From Ancylostoma caninum (Eukaryota > Nematoda > Chromadorea > Rhabditida > Ancylostomatidae): a stretch of 64,000 bases of DNA. Numbering within the stretch: the first letter of the stretch is position 1; every line of letters starts with the position of its first letter. The notes under the pieces are model-generated. The model searched no databases and was not told where the DNA came from. It saw only the letters and a program-made list of their open reading frames with translations. The stretch spans positions 1 through 64,000 of the forward strand of contig JBAJFG010000483.1 of the NCBI GenBank assembly GCA_037903475.1, given 5' to 3'. The translations under genes were made by a program, and so were the position numbers. Positions 46,287 to 58,800 of the stretch are shown piece after piece.

Positions 46287-49200
46287 TCACTCTAAATACG
46301 GCCTAAGAATATCCTTATCTAAGCAACAATCCTTTAATACGCCTTTTCGAAACAATTTTATAAACGTCGCTATAGCTCGGTCGAAATCCCAACGTTCTTC
46401 ATAGGTTGGACCAGTGAGGCATCGCACACGAAAGTCCTGAAAAAAATGAAAAAAAAATTCGTAACGAGAATTTCCGCACAAAGAACTCGGCTTTTTCGAC
46501 CACCCAATTTCTCGAATATTCGAAAGTCGACAATGCCACTTAAGGATCGTTGAGATTTTCAAATAAAAAGAATCTCCAAGAGCTGCTGACTGCAACGGTA
46601 CACGTGATTACGCCCGAGCTTATCGAAAGACCGGTTTTCGAGTCCTACTTTCCAGGGAGCTTGTGGGCGGAGCCAGCGCGTGCATGGTGCGAGATTTCCC
46701 CACCATGTATTCCCTTCCTAACCAAGCGCCCTTCTCTCCTGCTAAGCAGTGGATGATAAGAACTCTCAAGGAGAGCACGAATTTTCTCAGATGGCGCACT
46801 ATAGGGGGTGGGGGTATCATTCAGAAATCTCATCCCCTCGTCTTGGACCCACCCCAGGCTCCTCCCATAAGCTCCCCAAGAATTAAGGCTCGAAACTGGG
46901 TTTCCTGGCAATTTTACATAGATTCACCTTTATCAGTGTGATCAGCACTTTCTAGAGATTCTTTTCATACAAAGGCCCCAAAAACGATTCTGCGGTAGGA
47001 CAGTGCCTTGAAGCTGGAGTTCTACGCACGAATGCTGTGATAACCGTCAGATTTTAATCAGGTAGGTTCAGAAGAAGTCCCTAAATTCCATGGAAAGTGT
47101 TTCACCCAGCAAAAGAGACACCGAGTTCGGAAAACTTCTCGGATTTTTACACAAAAGATAACTTCACCTTTTCTGTTGAGTCCAGCTTAGTGTCCAATTC
47201 TGGGCGGCAAGTCCAACGCTCACACTAAGCTTAACCTATTCTTCAAACAATTCTTTAAGTGTTCCTCACTCACTTTACTCGAACATATCCTTATTAACAG
47301 CTTGTCAATATCATCTGTTGGTTCACCAGGAATCTCCAAATGCTTGATGTAGGAATAGTCACCAGTCCTACAAACAATCAACTGCATACTAACAATTTAT
47401 CACGAATAAATAGTTGAGAAAAAGACATCCAAACAAAAACGTGCCTGTTTAACCAGTAAAGAAGATAATCTGCAACATATCTTGGATTTGTGGCACTTTC
47501 AAGGATTAAATCGCATAAGGCTAGTTTCATAACCTAAAACAAGGGATATGCAATGGAATAAAAACTAAAACGTCCGTAATTCAAAAAAAAAAAACCCACC
47601 TCATCCACATTTCTTGTGGATGGCGAGAGCACTCCTGGTGTGTCAAGCACATAAATCGGAGGCTTGTCAAGTACTCGCACCCGATTCTGCACACGTACTG
47701 TGACGCCAGGTCTTGCGCCTGGAAATGTCTGGGTTTAGCTAGAAAATCGACAAATAAATATTCAAAACGATTCCTATATTGTTTAAAAAGAAAAACTTCA
47801 GAAAGACCCAGCTATTCAAAAAGAGCACATGAATACGAATTGAACATAATAGGGTTGCCAAACTGTTTTCAGGTCAGGTAGTATTAAAGTTCTCGATAAT
47901 AATATTGTCTAGCAAAGATCAAAGTCACAGTACTGGAAGCTCGGATTCTGGAATACGGAACACCGGCCATTTCTCATCATTTAAGCTGATAATCCAAAAC
48001 AAATAGGCAAAATGGAGAATTAGTGGTTATCACTGTGACGTCACTCGTCTCGGGCTTATGGATACAACAACCTTTCGACAAAAATGCAAGCAGCATTACC
48101 TTCAACAACGGCACTCTTCTTCGTTCCCATGTTATGTGATCGCCAAGTATTAATCAGTGACGACTTCCCAACATTCGGTATACCGACCACCATAATCTTT
48201 AATCACATCAACTGATACAAGCGAACGGAAGTTCTAAGGAGATTAAAGTGTCAAACCTGGAATTCTGTCTTCACAGTGCGGTTGAACCGCGGCTCATGTG
48301 TGAGGATGTCGAGGACAGCCTTCTGCACATTCGACAACGTTCGACCGTGCCGCCGTTTGCAGTCTGTCCAGATGATATTAGTTATTCCATGCTCGTGGCG
48401 ATAGTAATCCTCGATTGGCTGCCTATAACAACATGACTTCCGATGGAATACCATAATACTGCGTTGTAAATCCGTTAGAGGCACCGTAACATCAGAACCG
48501 CTTCTGTGATTTTCACATGAAGAACCTCCAAGAACTGACCACAATGGTATACATGATTCCATGCAGAACTGCCGAAAAACCTGTGCTCGAAATCGAACTG
48601 TTGGGGAGCTTGTGAGCGGAGTCGCGGGTGGGGTCAAGCCGGAAGGAAGAGCTTCCACTCCCTCACTTTTGAGCCGTAGTTTTGGGGAGTTTGTGGGCGG
48701 AGCCAAGGCGAGACTGCGGTTACCATGCAGCCCCTCGCTGATTACACATGGAGTGCTTCTCCTATCCTGTTAGGGAGTGGAAGGTGAGTTACTCTCATGA
48801 GCAGTACGAATACCCTCAAAAGGTGCGCCCCGGGTTCAGTTACTCACCACCCACCCCCTAGCAGGATAGGAGAAGCGCTCCATATGTAATCAGCGAGGGA
48901 GTGCATGGTAGCTTCCGTCTCGCCTTGGCTCCGCCCACAATCTCCTCAAAAAGTAAGGCTCAAAAGCGTTTCTTCAGTAGTTTCACATGCAGTCGTATTT
49001 ACCATTTTGATCAGGAGCTCCAGGAGACCGCTTTCAAGTGAAAATCTCAAAATTTATTCTGAATGGGAGGATACCTTTGATATCTCGAATAGTAGCCCCA
49101 AAACTCACTTGTACTTCTTCATATTAATGAGATCCATCTTATTCATCACTAGCACATGAGGTCGAATGGAGCAAAACTGCTTCAAAAAAGTGGAGTTGCG

Positions 49201-49638
49201 CCCACTCACTGGGATTCTTGCATCATGGACCTAAAAATTAAACCAAGACCAGTTCAAATAGTAGAAATAACCAATGATTTCTCGGAGCTAATTCCCACCT
49301 CAACTATAAGATCCACAGTTCGTAGCTTCCCTTCCATTTTCTTCATTTGCACCGACATATGCATAGGAAACCACACCCGGTAGTCAAAATTTGGTGGCAA
49401 AACGAACTCATCGCGCATATCTGGGCATGGATCGGCTGGAAACAAGGATAGGTAGCAATGACAGATGCAGACACACGGGATGCAGACAATCTCCAGTGGT
49501 AATTTGACAGAATAACACAGTGCTTAGCCCTCAGTGAGCGTGAAGCCATTCACCTGAAGTCGTCTCAATCGTGCTGATGTGCCTTACAGATGGTAGTAGA
49601 CGTGAAAAGGTATTCCTAGCCGCAACCAAGACACTCAT
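46287..49638 (-). CDS. MTG1: Mitochondrial ribosome-associated GTPase 1 (MTG1/YlqF family)
   Basis: Nine exons (49,638-49,554; 49,435-49,299; 49,230-49,109; 48,422-48,257; 48,196-48,100; 47,718-47,600; 47,533-47,445; 47,367-47,274; 46,436-46,287) close in phase to 352 residues, near human MTG1 (334). Motifs come in the circularly permuted order of this family: VHDARIP (residue 75) and NKMD (104-107) precede the P-loop GIPNVGKSS (175-183), followed by GARPGVT (203) and DTPG (228-231). The N-terminus (MSVLVAARNTFSRLLPSV) is a typical mitochondrial presequence. Family role: assembly of the mitochondrial large ribosomal subunit at the inner membrane. Intron 7 uses a GC donor (ACAG/GCACGT). AATAAA overlaps the stop region. 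Start chosen at ATG six bases after a CCTAAG acceptor. Introns 3 and 8 carry related MITEs. Confidence 0.95.
46634..46897. repeat. Foldback MITE in MTG1 intron 8
   Basis: GGGAGCTTGTGGGCGGAGCC at the left pairs with CTCCTCCCATAAGCTCCCC at the right. Outer ends TTTTCGAGTCC and GGCTCGAAAC also pair. Same family as the copy in intron 3. Confidence 0.75.
48583..48968. repeat. Nested foldback MITE in MTG1 intron 3
   Basis: GGGGAGCTTGTGAGCGGAG at 48,603 and a second copy GGGGAGTTTGTGGGCGGAGC at 48,675 face an inverted GGCTCCGCCCACAATCTCCT near 48,928-48,947. The inner arms share GTGCTTCTCCTATCCTG against CAGGATAGGAGAAGCGC. The intron is 686 bp and mostly this element. Confidence 0.8.
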
Positions 49639-51193
49639 CAACTTCTTAGGAAGGTGTTGATAATAAGGTAAAAAATGGCGAGCTGCAAGGCAAATATATT
49701 AAATCTCAAGGTAATTTGCTATGAAATTTATAAAGTAATCAACAGTATAATCATTAGTGTGGGTAGGCGAGGCCACTGCCCTCGTGTGATTGGCCAGTTC
49801 CAGGATACGGACTGAAGCAGCGAAAATGGAGTTGAACACAATCGAGCAACGCAAGAGAAAGAATTGGTGAGAGGACTGTGTGAAGGAAAAAGGAAAATCA
49901 CCCAAAAGCTTCTTCTGCACATCTTTTTTCTTCGGAAAAAGAGTATAGGTTTTGAGGATGAAAAGGATGGAATCGGTGCACGAATTCATTCCAAGAATCG
50001 CTTGCAAATGCTGTAGATAAAGCCTACACTTACGAAAGTTCTTCTGGGCAAATGAACCTCACCCCGATTCCAACGAGAAAAGCCACAAAAACGCTTAAAG
50101 ATGAGTGAAGTACATAAAAAAGCCCCCTCTACAGCAAACTTCGAAAGAACTCAGGATCCATCGTCAGCAAGATGAAATTTTTGCAGTAGTTACGGGCTTT
50201 ACAGATGGATCTCCACTATGAAAATCGGAAAGATCAGAAGAATTGGGATTCCGCTAGAGGACCAATACAACTACATAATACAGAATCTCAAATAAATAGC
50301 TGTAAAACAATTCAAAGGTCCTATTACACTAGGTTATCAAAAAAATCTTTATCTCAATCTCTGTTGAAATGTCAACATCATGTACATACAACATTCATCT
50401 GCTCTACATACCTATAAACCTAGCAAAATCTACGTTAGTAAAGGCAATATAAGCTCTCTTATGTTAACGTGAGAAAAATGGACTAAAACAGTAAAACAAT
50501 GAGAAATGTGAACACCGAGGTAATACAGTGCCAATGAACCAGAAAACATCAAGGCATTTAAACCAGGATATCATCACAAAGAAATCTCGTTTAATTCTAA
50601 CCTCGTAATCAAAACATTTTCTCAAATCGATCGATAAACGAATTAAATCTGACTAATAGGTTCACAATCACAGCTACGGACTGCATGTATTAGAGTACTA
50701 GAATTTGCAACGTAAACAACTCCTTTTTGAGAAATGCCTCCTTTCTGAGAAATGTGTGAAACTGACTGTTTGAACCGAGTATAAACCAAATTCGGCTGTG
50801 TCAAAGCCGAAATGTGATTAGACACGACAAGAACTTCCTTGGAAAACCTTATGCAAAACGGAACTAGTTTCTAGTGGGAGATATAGATCTTATATCTGAT
50901 GTCTAGCAAAAAGAGAGCTACGAAATGGGTAATTACTGCATAAGAACAGGGCAAAAAGAGGCCTCTCTTTCGAACCTGAGCCCATGTTCAAACTGAATGA
51001 GTCTAAAGGTGTGAAGGGCCGAAATCTCGAATTTCTGAATCAGTTACATTGTATGGGAGATTCAGCCGAATTAGGCAGTTTTGTGCTTGTAGACACATGC
51101 TATCATAAAGGAAAAAGACTATCACGAGACAGACTTTGCTTGTATAAAAGCGACAACTTAAGTAAAACCTCACGTATCAATCCTTATCAGCCT
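49639..51193. other. Intergenic, MTG1 to ADCK1
   Basis: About 1.56 kb separates the ADCK1 stop from the MTG1 start on the minus strand. No exon or recognisable repeat was seen. It would contain the ADCK1 3' UTR, any MTG1 promoter and, if the genes are co-transcribed, a spliced-leader acceptor region. Confidence 0.5.
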
Positions 51194-54100
51194 TTACAAG
51201 AGAAAATACCTAAAAGGGAACGTATCCATTGTAATGAGGAACCATTCGTACGACTGCATCTTGAACAATGCCCATAGCAGTCTCAGTCGTATCCGTAAAG
51301 TTTCCCACACAGTGCAATTGGGTTTCTTTAGCTTTAGCTCGTAGTGTGTCCGCACTACGCATCTTGACATCTGCAAATGAACCCATAAATCGAGGCATGT
51401 GGGAGAATCTTGCTTTTCTCGTAAATAAAATCCCAAATGTGTACCTCGATGTGCGCGTCTGCGCGGTTCTCCGTTCCCAAAACATGCTCCAGATTCCTGA
51501 GTAAATCGTTAGTCTTCAGAATGAGCAACATTTGTCGGGGCATCCGATGTAGTACCTCGCTAATTTGAGGGATCAAAGAGGCCGCGTAAAGCCGCAGTTC
51601 GTCTTTCTAGAATGACTTTAGATAAACTGATCTGTGAGTTAATTATTCTGGAAAGTTTCCCAGTGCCAAGTGTGAGCTTCCCAAAGATCAAGATAAACGA
51701 GTTCTATCAAAAAAAAAAAAAAAAGAAATAAGGCGTATTCACCTCGTCAGTATCCATCTTCTTATTCTTGATGCCTTGTGAGACCGCTTTCCAAGATCTC
51801 CTTGCAACGATGCAGGCAAACAATCCATATAATTCACCAACGCCCATTTCCGCAGCAACACTCTAGAGGTAGCACAACTCCGTCTCGATGAAGCATGAAA
51901 AAACTAGGAACAGCTTACCCTCAACTTATCAGGATCAGGCGCAAGTAGGGCAAGCCACAGATCAGCATAAAGACCTCTGAAGCGATCATCAATATCCTGA
52001 ACATCACATTTGGAGCACTTTCTACACCCCCAAATGCAGTCAGCAGTGCCTTAGTTCAGAAGCACTTGACAAGATATTTCAATTTGCAAACCTAGTCCTT
52101 TCAAAACTCACCAGGTAGAGACCGTGGTCCAGCAGCACGATTTCCACCTCACCGTTCTCCTTCTTGCTAACCAGAACGTTGCCAGGATGTGGATCGGAGT
52201 GTAGGTATCCATTTAGGAATATCATTTCCGAATACAATCTACCCATCTTACGACAGACCTGTAACATCAATATATTGAATCCACTAGGCAGAAAAGAAAA
52301 GTGCTCGTAGTGTTACCTACATCATGTCTATCGATATTATTATTGATCATGTAATCAATATCATCGATGTGTTCTCCTTCGCAGAACTCCATAGTTAGCA
52401 ATCGAGGTGTGCTGTAGTCATAGTACATTTTTGGAACCTGAACAATAGCTAATAAAATGCCACATGCTAGTTTAACCAAGAAGAGATGTTGAAAAGAGGT
52501 CCAAAAACTATTCGGCCAAACTAATAGCTTAGATGACGTCGCGCTTCAATAGTGGTTGTGGAAGACGCCAAGCAGCGTGCACGTAAGCGAATAATAAGCA
52601 GAATAAGTTTATTTGAGAAAGAAAAAAAAACAAGACAAGGCTATTTGTGACCCATAAAATTACCTTCAGAAACTTGAGGTGCTTGAACATTTCTGCCAAT
52701 CGATCAGCATTCTTAGCTTCTAGTATAAAGTTCAGCTCCTGAGGCAGGTTCTTCTTTACCTCTTCCACCAGCCACATTAACTTGAACTCCGGGAAGATCT
52801 TGTCGGCCACTTTCACCAAAAACTAGAAGAAACATCTGCAATCCTTTAGAACTCAATCCTGTGGAGTGGTAGAGCATGAACACTCACTTCCATGGTATTG
52901 ATGTCAGTTCTGCTATTCTTGTATACTCTGCGATGTTGCACTTTCACAGCCACCTTTTCATTATTCTCCTAAACGTCGATAAATTGGCAGTATAAAGTAA
53001 GCAAACAAATAAAAACAGATGAAATTACCTTTAATCTCGCAATGTGGACTTGTGCGAGACTAGCAGCACCGATTGGTTCTTCAGCGAACTCCGAAAACAC
53101 CTCATCAACCTGGAATTGGAATATCAGAGATACCTCAAGAGGAAGAAGGTGCCTTGGAATGCCCTTGCCTTTTTGCCCAATTCTGATTCGATGACGTAGA
53201 CGACATCTTCCAGTGATGCTTCTGGTGCTTTTGAGGTCAAAACTGACAGTGTTGAGGTGTATTCGGAAGGAATAAGATATTCCAAAGCGGATAAATGCTG
53301 ACCCACCTGAAAATTTACTACAGCAGGGTGTAAACGCAAAGAAGCAAGATTAAGAATGAGTATGGAGTATGAATTGATTTTTTTTGGTTTGTAAGCATCT
53401 TTTCTGCTAGAATTCTAAAAACAATCTTCGGAACCCCTTTCCAAAGTATTAATTCACTTCGAAACTCCGTCAAGGATTAATTTTGTTCCTTCTAACTCGT
53501 TGCCAGCAAGAGCAAAATGATAAAAGACCATCGGATCAAAAATAAAAAGTTGAAAGGAAACAATTCCAGCATGGAATGCATAAATGAACTCACCTTGATA
53601 AAAACACCGCCGTTGGCACATGCTAACTCCAGCAATTCCACTGCGCTCCTTTTATGGCACTTTTTGATTGCCGCGTTGTACTCTTCAGAGGTATCACTGA
53701 GTCCTCGCAGTGAGGATTTGTAATCAACGACAATTTTCGCTACCTAAACTGATAAAATGTTACGCCGCTGAGTTATACACAACTACAAAGCAAACGTTTT
53801 TATTTAATAATCAAACCCACTGCACATGCGGCTCTTCCAAACCGGACTAGTCCTACTTGTCGCACATCTTCCAAAGAGTCAACGGAGCGATAAATCGCCG
53901 CTCCGCTTCCTAGCAGAATCGTAGAACCACCATAGATGAAGAACTAAAGTAGGAGGGGATTTTTATGTGGAGGACATTGGTGGAAGTATACAATATATGA
54001 GAAGCGCTATTCCGATTAATGTTGAATATGCAATCGCGCGCAATTATAACCTCAAAACTCCAGAAGCCACTGTCTCCCTGACTGACATTATTGAAATCCA

Positions 54101-55456
54101 CCGTATGCGCGCCTTGCTGAAACTCGGCTGGCTCGGATTTCTCCTGGCGTGAAGAAAATGGCTTTGTTTCACTAATTTTCTGCTGCCAACCACTTACAAA
54201 TCTTCAAATACTAGGCACTACTTGGCTATTTTCGTCACAGAAATATCAAAATCAAAAATTTCGCTCAAATTTCGCCTCTATGAGTTATTTGATATGCTGA
54301 TCACGAGTATCATATTCATTTCATACCATGAGGACATTTAGTACTGTTACGATAGGTTCTCTACTGTGAGGCGGAGCACTGCTAATTTTGGGAAAAAAAT
54401 GGACAGTCTTTTGCAGAATAAACTTGGTACTCGTGATACTCACATCAAATGAACCCACTGTTCCAAAGTATTTTCTGAGGTGTCGTTTTCACCGTACAGC
54501 ATCCAGGGCCTTACGAATACGAAGTTACAATGCAAAATGAGTTTGATTTTCGTGGTCTGCACATCAAATAACCCCCTTAGCCAAAGTTTGGTCGAAAACT
54601 ATGGTTTGATATTTTTGGGACAGAACTAGCCATAGTGCCTAGTATTTGAATACTAAGGAGTGATAGAGGAATATAAGGGCAGATTAGTAGAATAATAATG
54701 AAAGGAAGTCATTGGCCAGCACCAGGAGGGATACGATCGAGCCGGGTTCCCTCAAGGTGCGCGCATACGGTGGATTTTAATAATGTCAGTCAGGGAGACA
54801 GTGGCTTCTCAAAACTCCTACCTGTTAATTATGGATAGTAAAAACTAGCCAAAGGAGGGGGGGGGGGAGAGCAAACAGAATGTGTAAGATGCACAAGTTT
54901 GGAAAACTGGAGTAAAAAATGGGCTCTGAAGATCGAAAGATGAGCGGTATTCTGTGATGAATGATGACAATAAAATCAACGAGCACCGTAGAATTTGAAG
55001 TAGCCGCTCAACAACGGGAACCAATGGCAAAACCCCAAAGACTGAATGGATACAAAGAAAAAAAAACTAAAACAGTGGAAAAGCCTGCATCCTCTTTACA
55101 AGCAAATTCCCTTCATTCACTTAAAACAAGAAAAGGGGTAAACTGGAGTTGGGGGGGCCACTCGGTATAAGTCGATGATATGACCTGTCCTACACGTTCT
55201 GACTTGTTTGCATTACAGGTAACTACTGTACATTAGGAGAGCTAACAAGTCAGAGCGTTCTGGACATGTCAGCTAACAAGTCTGAACGTGCAGGACAGGT
55301 CATTTTATCGACTTATACCAAGTGGCCCCCCCCAACTCCATTTTACCCCAAGAAAAGTGCAATAAATCACTGAAAAAAACTGAAAAGAGAAATACTGACC
55401 TTCTTTTTGAAAGACCATTTGGCAGCAGACGTCAAGAAGCGTGGCGCAGAAGACAT
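51194..55456 (-). CDS. ADCK1: ADCK1, ABC1/UbiB-family atypical kinase
   Basis: Thirteen exons (55,456-55,400; 53,943-53,821; 53,743-53,594; 53,306-53,169; 53,109-53,029; 52,968-52,888; 52,822-52,664; 52,437-52,321; 52,258-52,112; 51,996-51,919; 51,862-51,743; 51,606-51,445; 51,370-51,194) close in phase to 529 residues, the same size as human ADCK1. Family marks: K-x-G-Q (FIKVGQHLSALEYLIPSEY, residues 108-126), GAASLAQVH (Ala-rich loop, 170), VAVKVQH with Lys192, HSDPHPGN (322-329) and LDHG (345-348) in place of DFG. PRQMLLILKTNDLLR in the C-lobe is an ADCK1 signature. Ser323 replaces the Cys seen in human. Family function: mitochondrial, linked to lipid and cristae homeostasis. Intron 4 uses a GC donor (AAAAAG/GCAAGG). 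Exon 1 (MSSAPRFLTSAAKWSFKKK) was chosen by phase and presequence character and is the least certain. Confidence 0.95.
54056..54822. repeat. ~0.77-kb inverted-repeat element in ADCK1 intron 1
   Basis: Plus-strand bases 54,756-54,820 (GCGCGCATACGGTGGATTTT) recur on the minus strand at about 54,058-54,125. A second inner pair, TTCAAATACTAGGCACTA (54,207) against its complement (54,637), follows, giving arms of about 240 bp. The inner units resemble the 13.5-kb repeat. Confidence 0.75.
55135..55349. repeat. 215-bp near-perfect palindrome in ADCK1 intron 1
   Basis: GGGGTAAACTGGAGTTGGGG at the left and CCCCAACTCCATTTTACCCC at the right bound arms sharing GGTATAAGTCGAT and TGACCTGTCC. It ends 50 bp from ADCK1 exon 1. 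Confidence 0.85.
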
Positions 55457-57020
55457 ACTCGTGGGGCTCCGTCCTTCTACAGTGGATGAATCTCACGACT
55501 CGCCCAACGCCAGCATCTGATCTGCGTTCCAGGTGAAGAGGCGTGACCTGTGGACGAAAGTTCTGAAAGATTGGACGTGAATGCGTACAAGACTTGCTTA
55601 TCGTATCAGAAAAAGTGGCAAGAACCGCTGAGAGAGGAGGGCAAGCGATACCGGCGATGAGAGCTCAGAGATTCCGGGACGGCGAACACAGGCCGAACAC
55701 GTTTCAACAGCAGTTGCACCGCAAGGTCAAAGCCACGAGCTGCGTTGGCTCCGCAAAGGCTGACTCGGTGACGATGACTCGGTTTGCATATCGCAAGCCT
55801 AGGATGGCAGCTCAATCTGAGCGCAGGGCTGTGTTCCTACTGTAAACTTGGGTGAGTGGATGCTTACCCAAGCTCATCCAAAATATTCCCGAACCCCTAC
55901 GCGCTTTCCGCGGCGGACTCCCAGATCAGCGCCGCACCCGCGCTCGTCCGCACCGCAAGCACCTCTTCTGAGCGATTGTTGCACTGGACCACAATCCCGA
56001 GTCTCAGTCGGCCTGAAGAGCCTCGCAGGGCTCGCCTCCGCCGAAGCGGAGACACTACTAAGCTCAACCACCGGCTTATATATGCCAGCCAGGGAGCGGG
56101 TCACCACGTGGCAAAGAGCGGGTAGAACGCAGGACATGAGGGGCAGAGCGCAGTTTGAACGACACTATAGTTAACCGGGCAGAAGCTAGCCTCCTCAACG
56201 CAGCCGAAACATGGGGAGTGGTGCACGCAGCAGTTGGAGTGCAGCAGTTCTTCCTCATGCAGCAATGTCTGCCTTCCATTTCTTGGTAGTGTGGCTTGGC
56301 AGGTTCTGCTGTTTGCCTTAACCAGCAGCTATTAGAGGCGGTTGAAGGGAGCCGGGGGGGGGGAGGGGGGGGGGGGCACTGGGTTCATGGATTCAAGAGT
56401 GCACAAGAGTGCTCCCACTCCTCCACCCAACTCCATTTACCCAGCACCTCCTTGCTGCCATCCTTCGTCACTTGCTGCAAAAAGAAGGGAAGCTCGAGTA
56501 GCAACTACATAGATGTTGGCAGCAACTGGAATGAGATATTGCTGTGCTCTGTACTCAACTTATTACGCTATTCGGGCTGCGTTCGTGCTGTACAGTTATC
56601 ACAACCATTCAAATATCCGGTCATATAGAAATGCAGCCCCCCCCCAAAAAAAAAAACACTAAACATCTGCATGCCCACGTCGAAAAATTCTCTTTTATTG
56701 GTTGTAGCAAAGTCTGCTAGTAAAAATTCATTCTAGTGGTCATTCGAACACCATTGACAGTCCTACTGGGAAAGCTGTGCCAATCCCTTCAACGCTTACT
56801 ATCAATTAACCTCGTTATGCCGGACAACGTAAAACTATTACGTTCCTGTCCTTCATGCTATCTTCACAATTGCACACGCAAAAAGCTACAAATTGCCAAA
56901 TCATGAGGACGAGACTTTATTAGATTCTGCTAAGATACTCCTATCCACAGTTCTCAACTGTACATCTCCAGCAATAACAATGGATTACAACAAAATCAAT
57001 GCGGTTCTCACTGACAGGCT
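55457..57020. other. GC-rich intergenic region, MRPS14 to ADCK1
   Basis: About 55,590-56,290 is noticeably GC-rich with frames open on both strands but no motif. A G-run of about 25 bases is at 56,344-56,376. The minus-strand AATAAA at 56,694-56,699 probably ends MRPS14, 322 bp past its stop. Confidence 0.45.
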
Positions 57021-57893
57021 TCACCACATAGCTCGTTGAACACCACTTAGTTTGCTGTGATCGGCCAACTTTCTGGAATGAATTTTAATGCACAACACAA
57101 AAGTTGCCGGATTTTAGCATATAACATACCTGAACAAATGTCTATTGAGGCGATAAGGTTTTATCTTTCCACGCTGTCGACCCGTAAACATGCACATATT
57201 GAGGACTAGTCTCGGACAGGAATATTTCGACATACTATGCAGCTCCTCAGCTGCGCCGTCTCGTATAGCCTGAAAGAAATCAAGTAGAGTAATGTAAATT
57301 ATAGCGATGATTTCTTCACCTGCGGCAACACCGTATTCCACTTCAAAGCCTTGAGACGCATCCGGTCAGCACCAACTTCATGAATGACCTCCCGCCGCCT
57401 GAAACGAATTTGAAAAATAAGAATGAATTGGCACAGATGTCGGTGGGAAAACGACCACAACAAACTATGCAAGCGATGACCTACCTGACGTCCCTTAACT
57501 GACGCCAAGTTGCCCAGAATGTCATTCGCTTTCCCTTCTTCCACCATTCTCGCTCGACATAGAAAGGATATTGGTTCAGCCTGGTAACAAGTCGATAACT
57601 CAGAACCTTAGAAGCACTCAAATGTGTGCACCCCACTTCAAGCGTTCTATAGCATCCACAGAATACTTTTCTGTCGTTCTGGTAACATCCTGCTCTGCTT
57701 CTGGAACTATCTCCGATTCGGTAGCCACTGCCTGAAAACATCAGAACAATAAAACCCATCGAAAACTCTACTAATATATCCATCTATCTACCTCTTCAGA
57801 CAATTCCTGATTTGGGACTGATGGTGTAGAACATAGCGAGCGCTTCCATGCAGAACAAATTAACCGCTGGCCACTCGCCAAAACACGTAGCAT
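57021..57893 (-). CDS. MRPS14: Mitochondrial small-subunit ribosomal protein uS14m
   Basis: Six exons (57,893-57,792; 57,731-57,637; 57,580-57,485; 57,398-57,320; 57,269-57,130; 57,072-57,021) close in phase to 187 residues. Human MRPS14 is 128; the extra length is N-terminal and starts with a mitochondrial presequence (MLRVLASGQRLICSAWKRSL). The uS14 core is clear: WATWRQLRDVRRREV, RLKALKWNTVLPQ, CPRLVLNMCMFTGRQRG, and the conserved end HSKLSGVQRAMW. It binds 16S-like rRNA in the head of the mitoribosomal small subunit. Introns are 49-86 bp. The junction after AIERLK uses donor GAA/GTGGGG with a 56-bp intron, the only choice that keeps the frame open. It lies upstream of ADCK1 on the same strand, separated by 1.57 kb. 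Confidence 0.94.
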
Positions 57894-58559
57894 ACCTTTT
57901 GTACTGATGTCTATTTGTATTTTTTGTCCATTGCAATAATGGTTTTCGAAGACAAGAATAGTATTTTCAAGAATTCAACGCGGAGCTATTCATCCAAGTT
58001 ACGAATTATCAAAGGAACAATAATTACAAATTTATTTATATTTTCGAAACAAAGAACAGAAACAAAGACATAAGGCAAGAGAAGGAGTGACAGTAAGATG
58101 AAATGCGTAGTGTATGTACAGCCACTGACAGATTCATATGGACCATAACCACAGGATCTGATTACAACTCATCTTCGTTTTGACAGTAAATGAGATTTAA
58201 TGAGTATGCAATTGAAACGAAGACCAAAAGGTAACACACACGGAAATCTTCGTTTTTGAAATTTCGTCGTGTTCCGGGGTTTCAAGGGACATAGAACTCA
58301 TATCTGATGATGAAGTAGCGCGAACGAGCGAGAAATCTATGAATACTGCCTTTCATGGGATTGAATGCGCGTCCCTTTACGCCCGTGGGTTCCGCAACAC
58401 GAATGTCAAGCGCGTCAGTGCATAAGTGAGCTAAATTGGGTAACCAATTAAAAGGGACACGACTTATCTCAGAAACGAAAATTTCCTTGGGTGCTGCCTC
58501 TAATCAAAAAAAAAAAGAAGAAGACGGAATACATTACATATAGATAAAGTGAACGGCAA

Positions 58560-58800
58560 TGGCGGTGGCCTATCCACGGCCTCGAGAAGGTCACAGCGTG
58601 ACCGTGCCGCGCACTCCGGGATCGGTGTCGTTTGCCGCCGGAATACTATTTCGATGCCATTTTCTAGCCGATTAGGTCGAAAATCCTCAGAATCGGGTAT
58701 AAAAGCTGCTAGAAATGGACCAACAGCAGCAGAAAACATCGGTTACGGCGCGCGCGTCGCGGGTGTGCGACGTCCTTCTCGAGGCAGCAGATGGGCCAAC
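58560..58800. repeat. GC-rich foldback repeat
   Basis: GGCCTCGAGAAGG at the left pairs with CCTTCTCGAGGCAGC at the right. The inner arms are CG-rich (CCGTGCCGCGCACTCC against GCGCGCGTCGCGGG). Related to 38,985-39,375. Confidence 0.6.

Noticed and set aside
55850..55890. TTACCCAAGCT resembling the nematode SL1 leader
   Set aside because: Only about ten bases match, with no donor, Sm site or stem-loops of an SL RNA gene.
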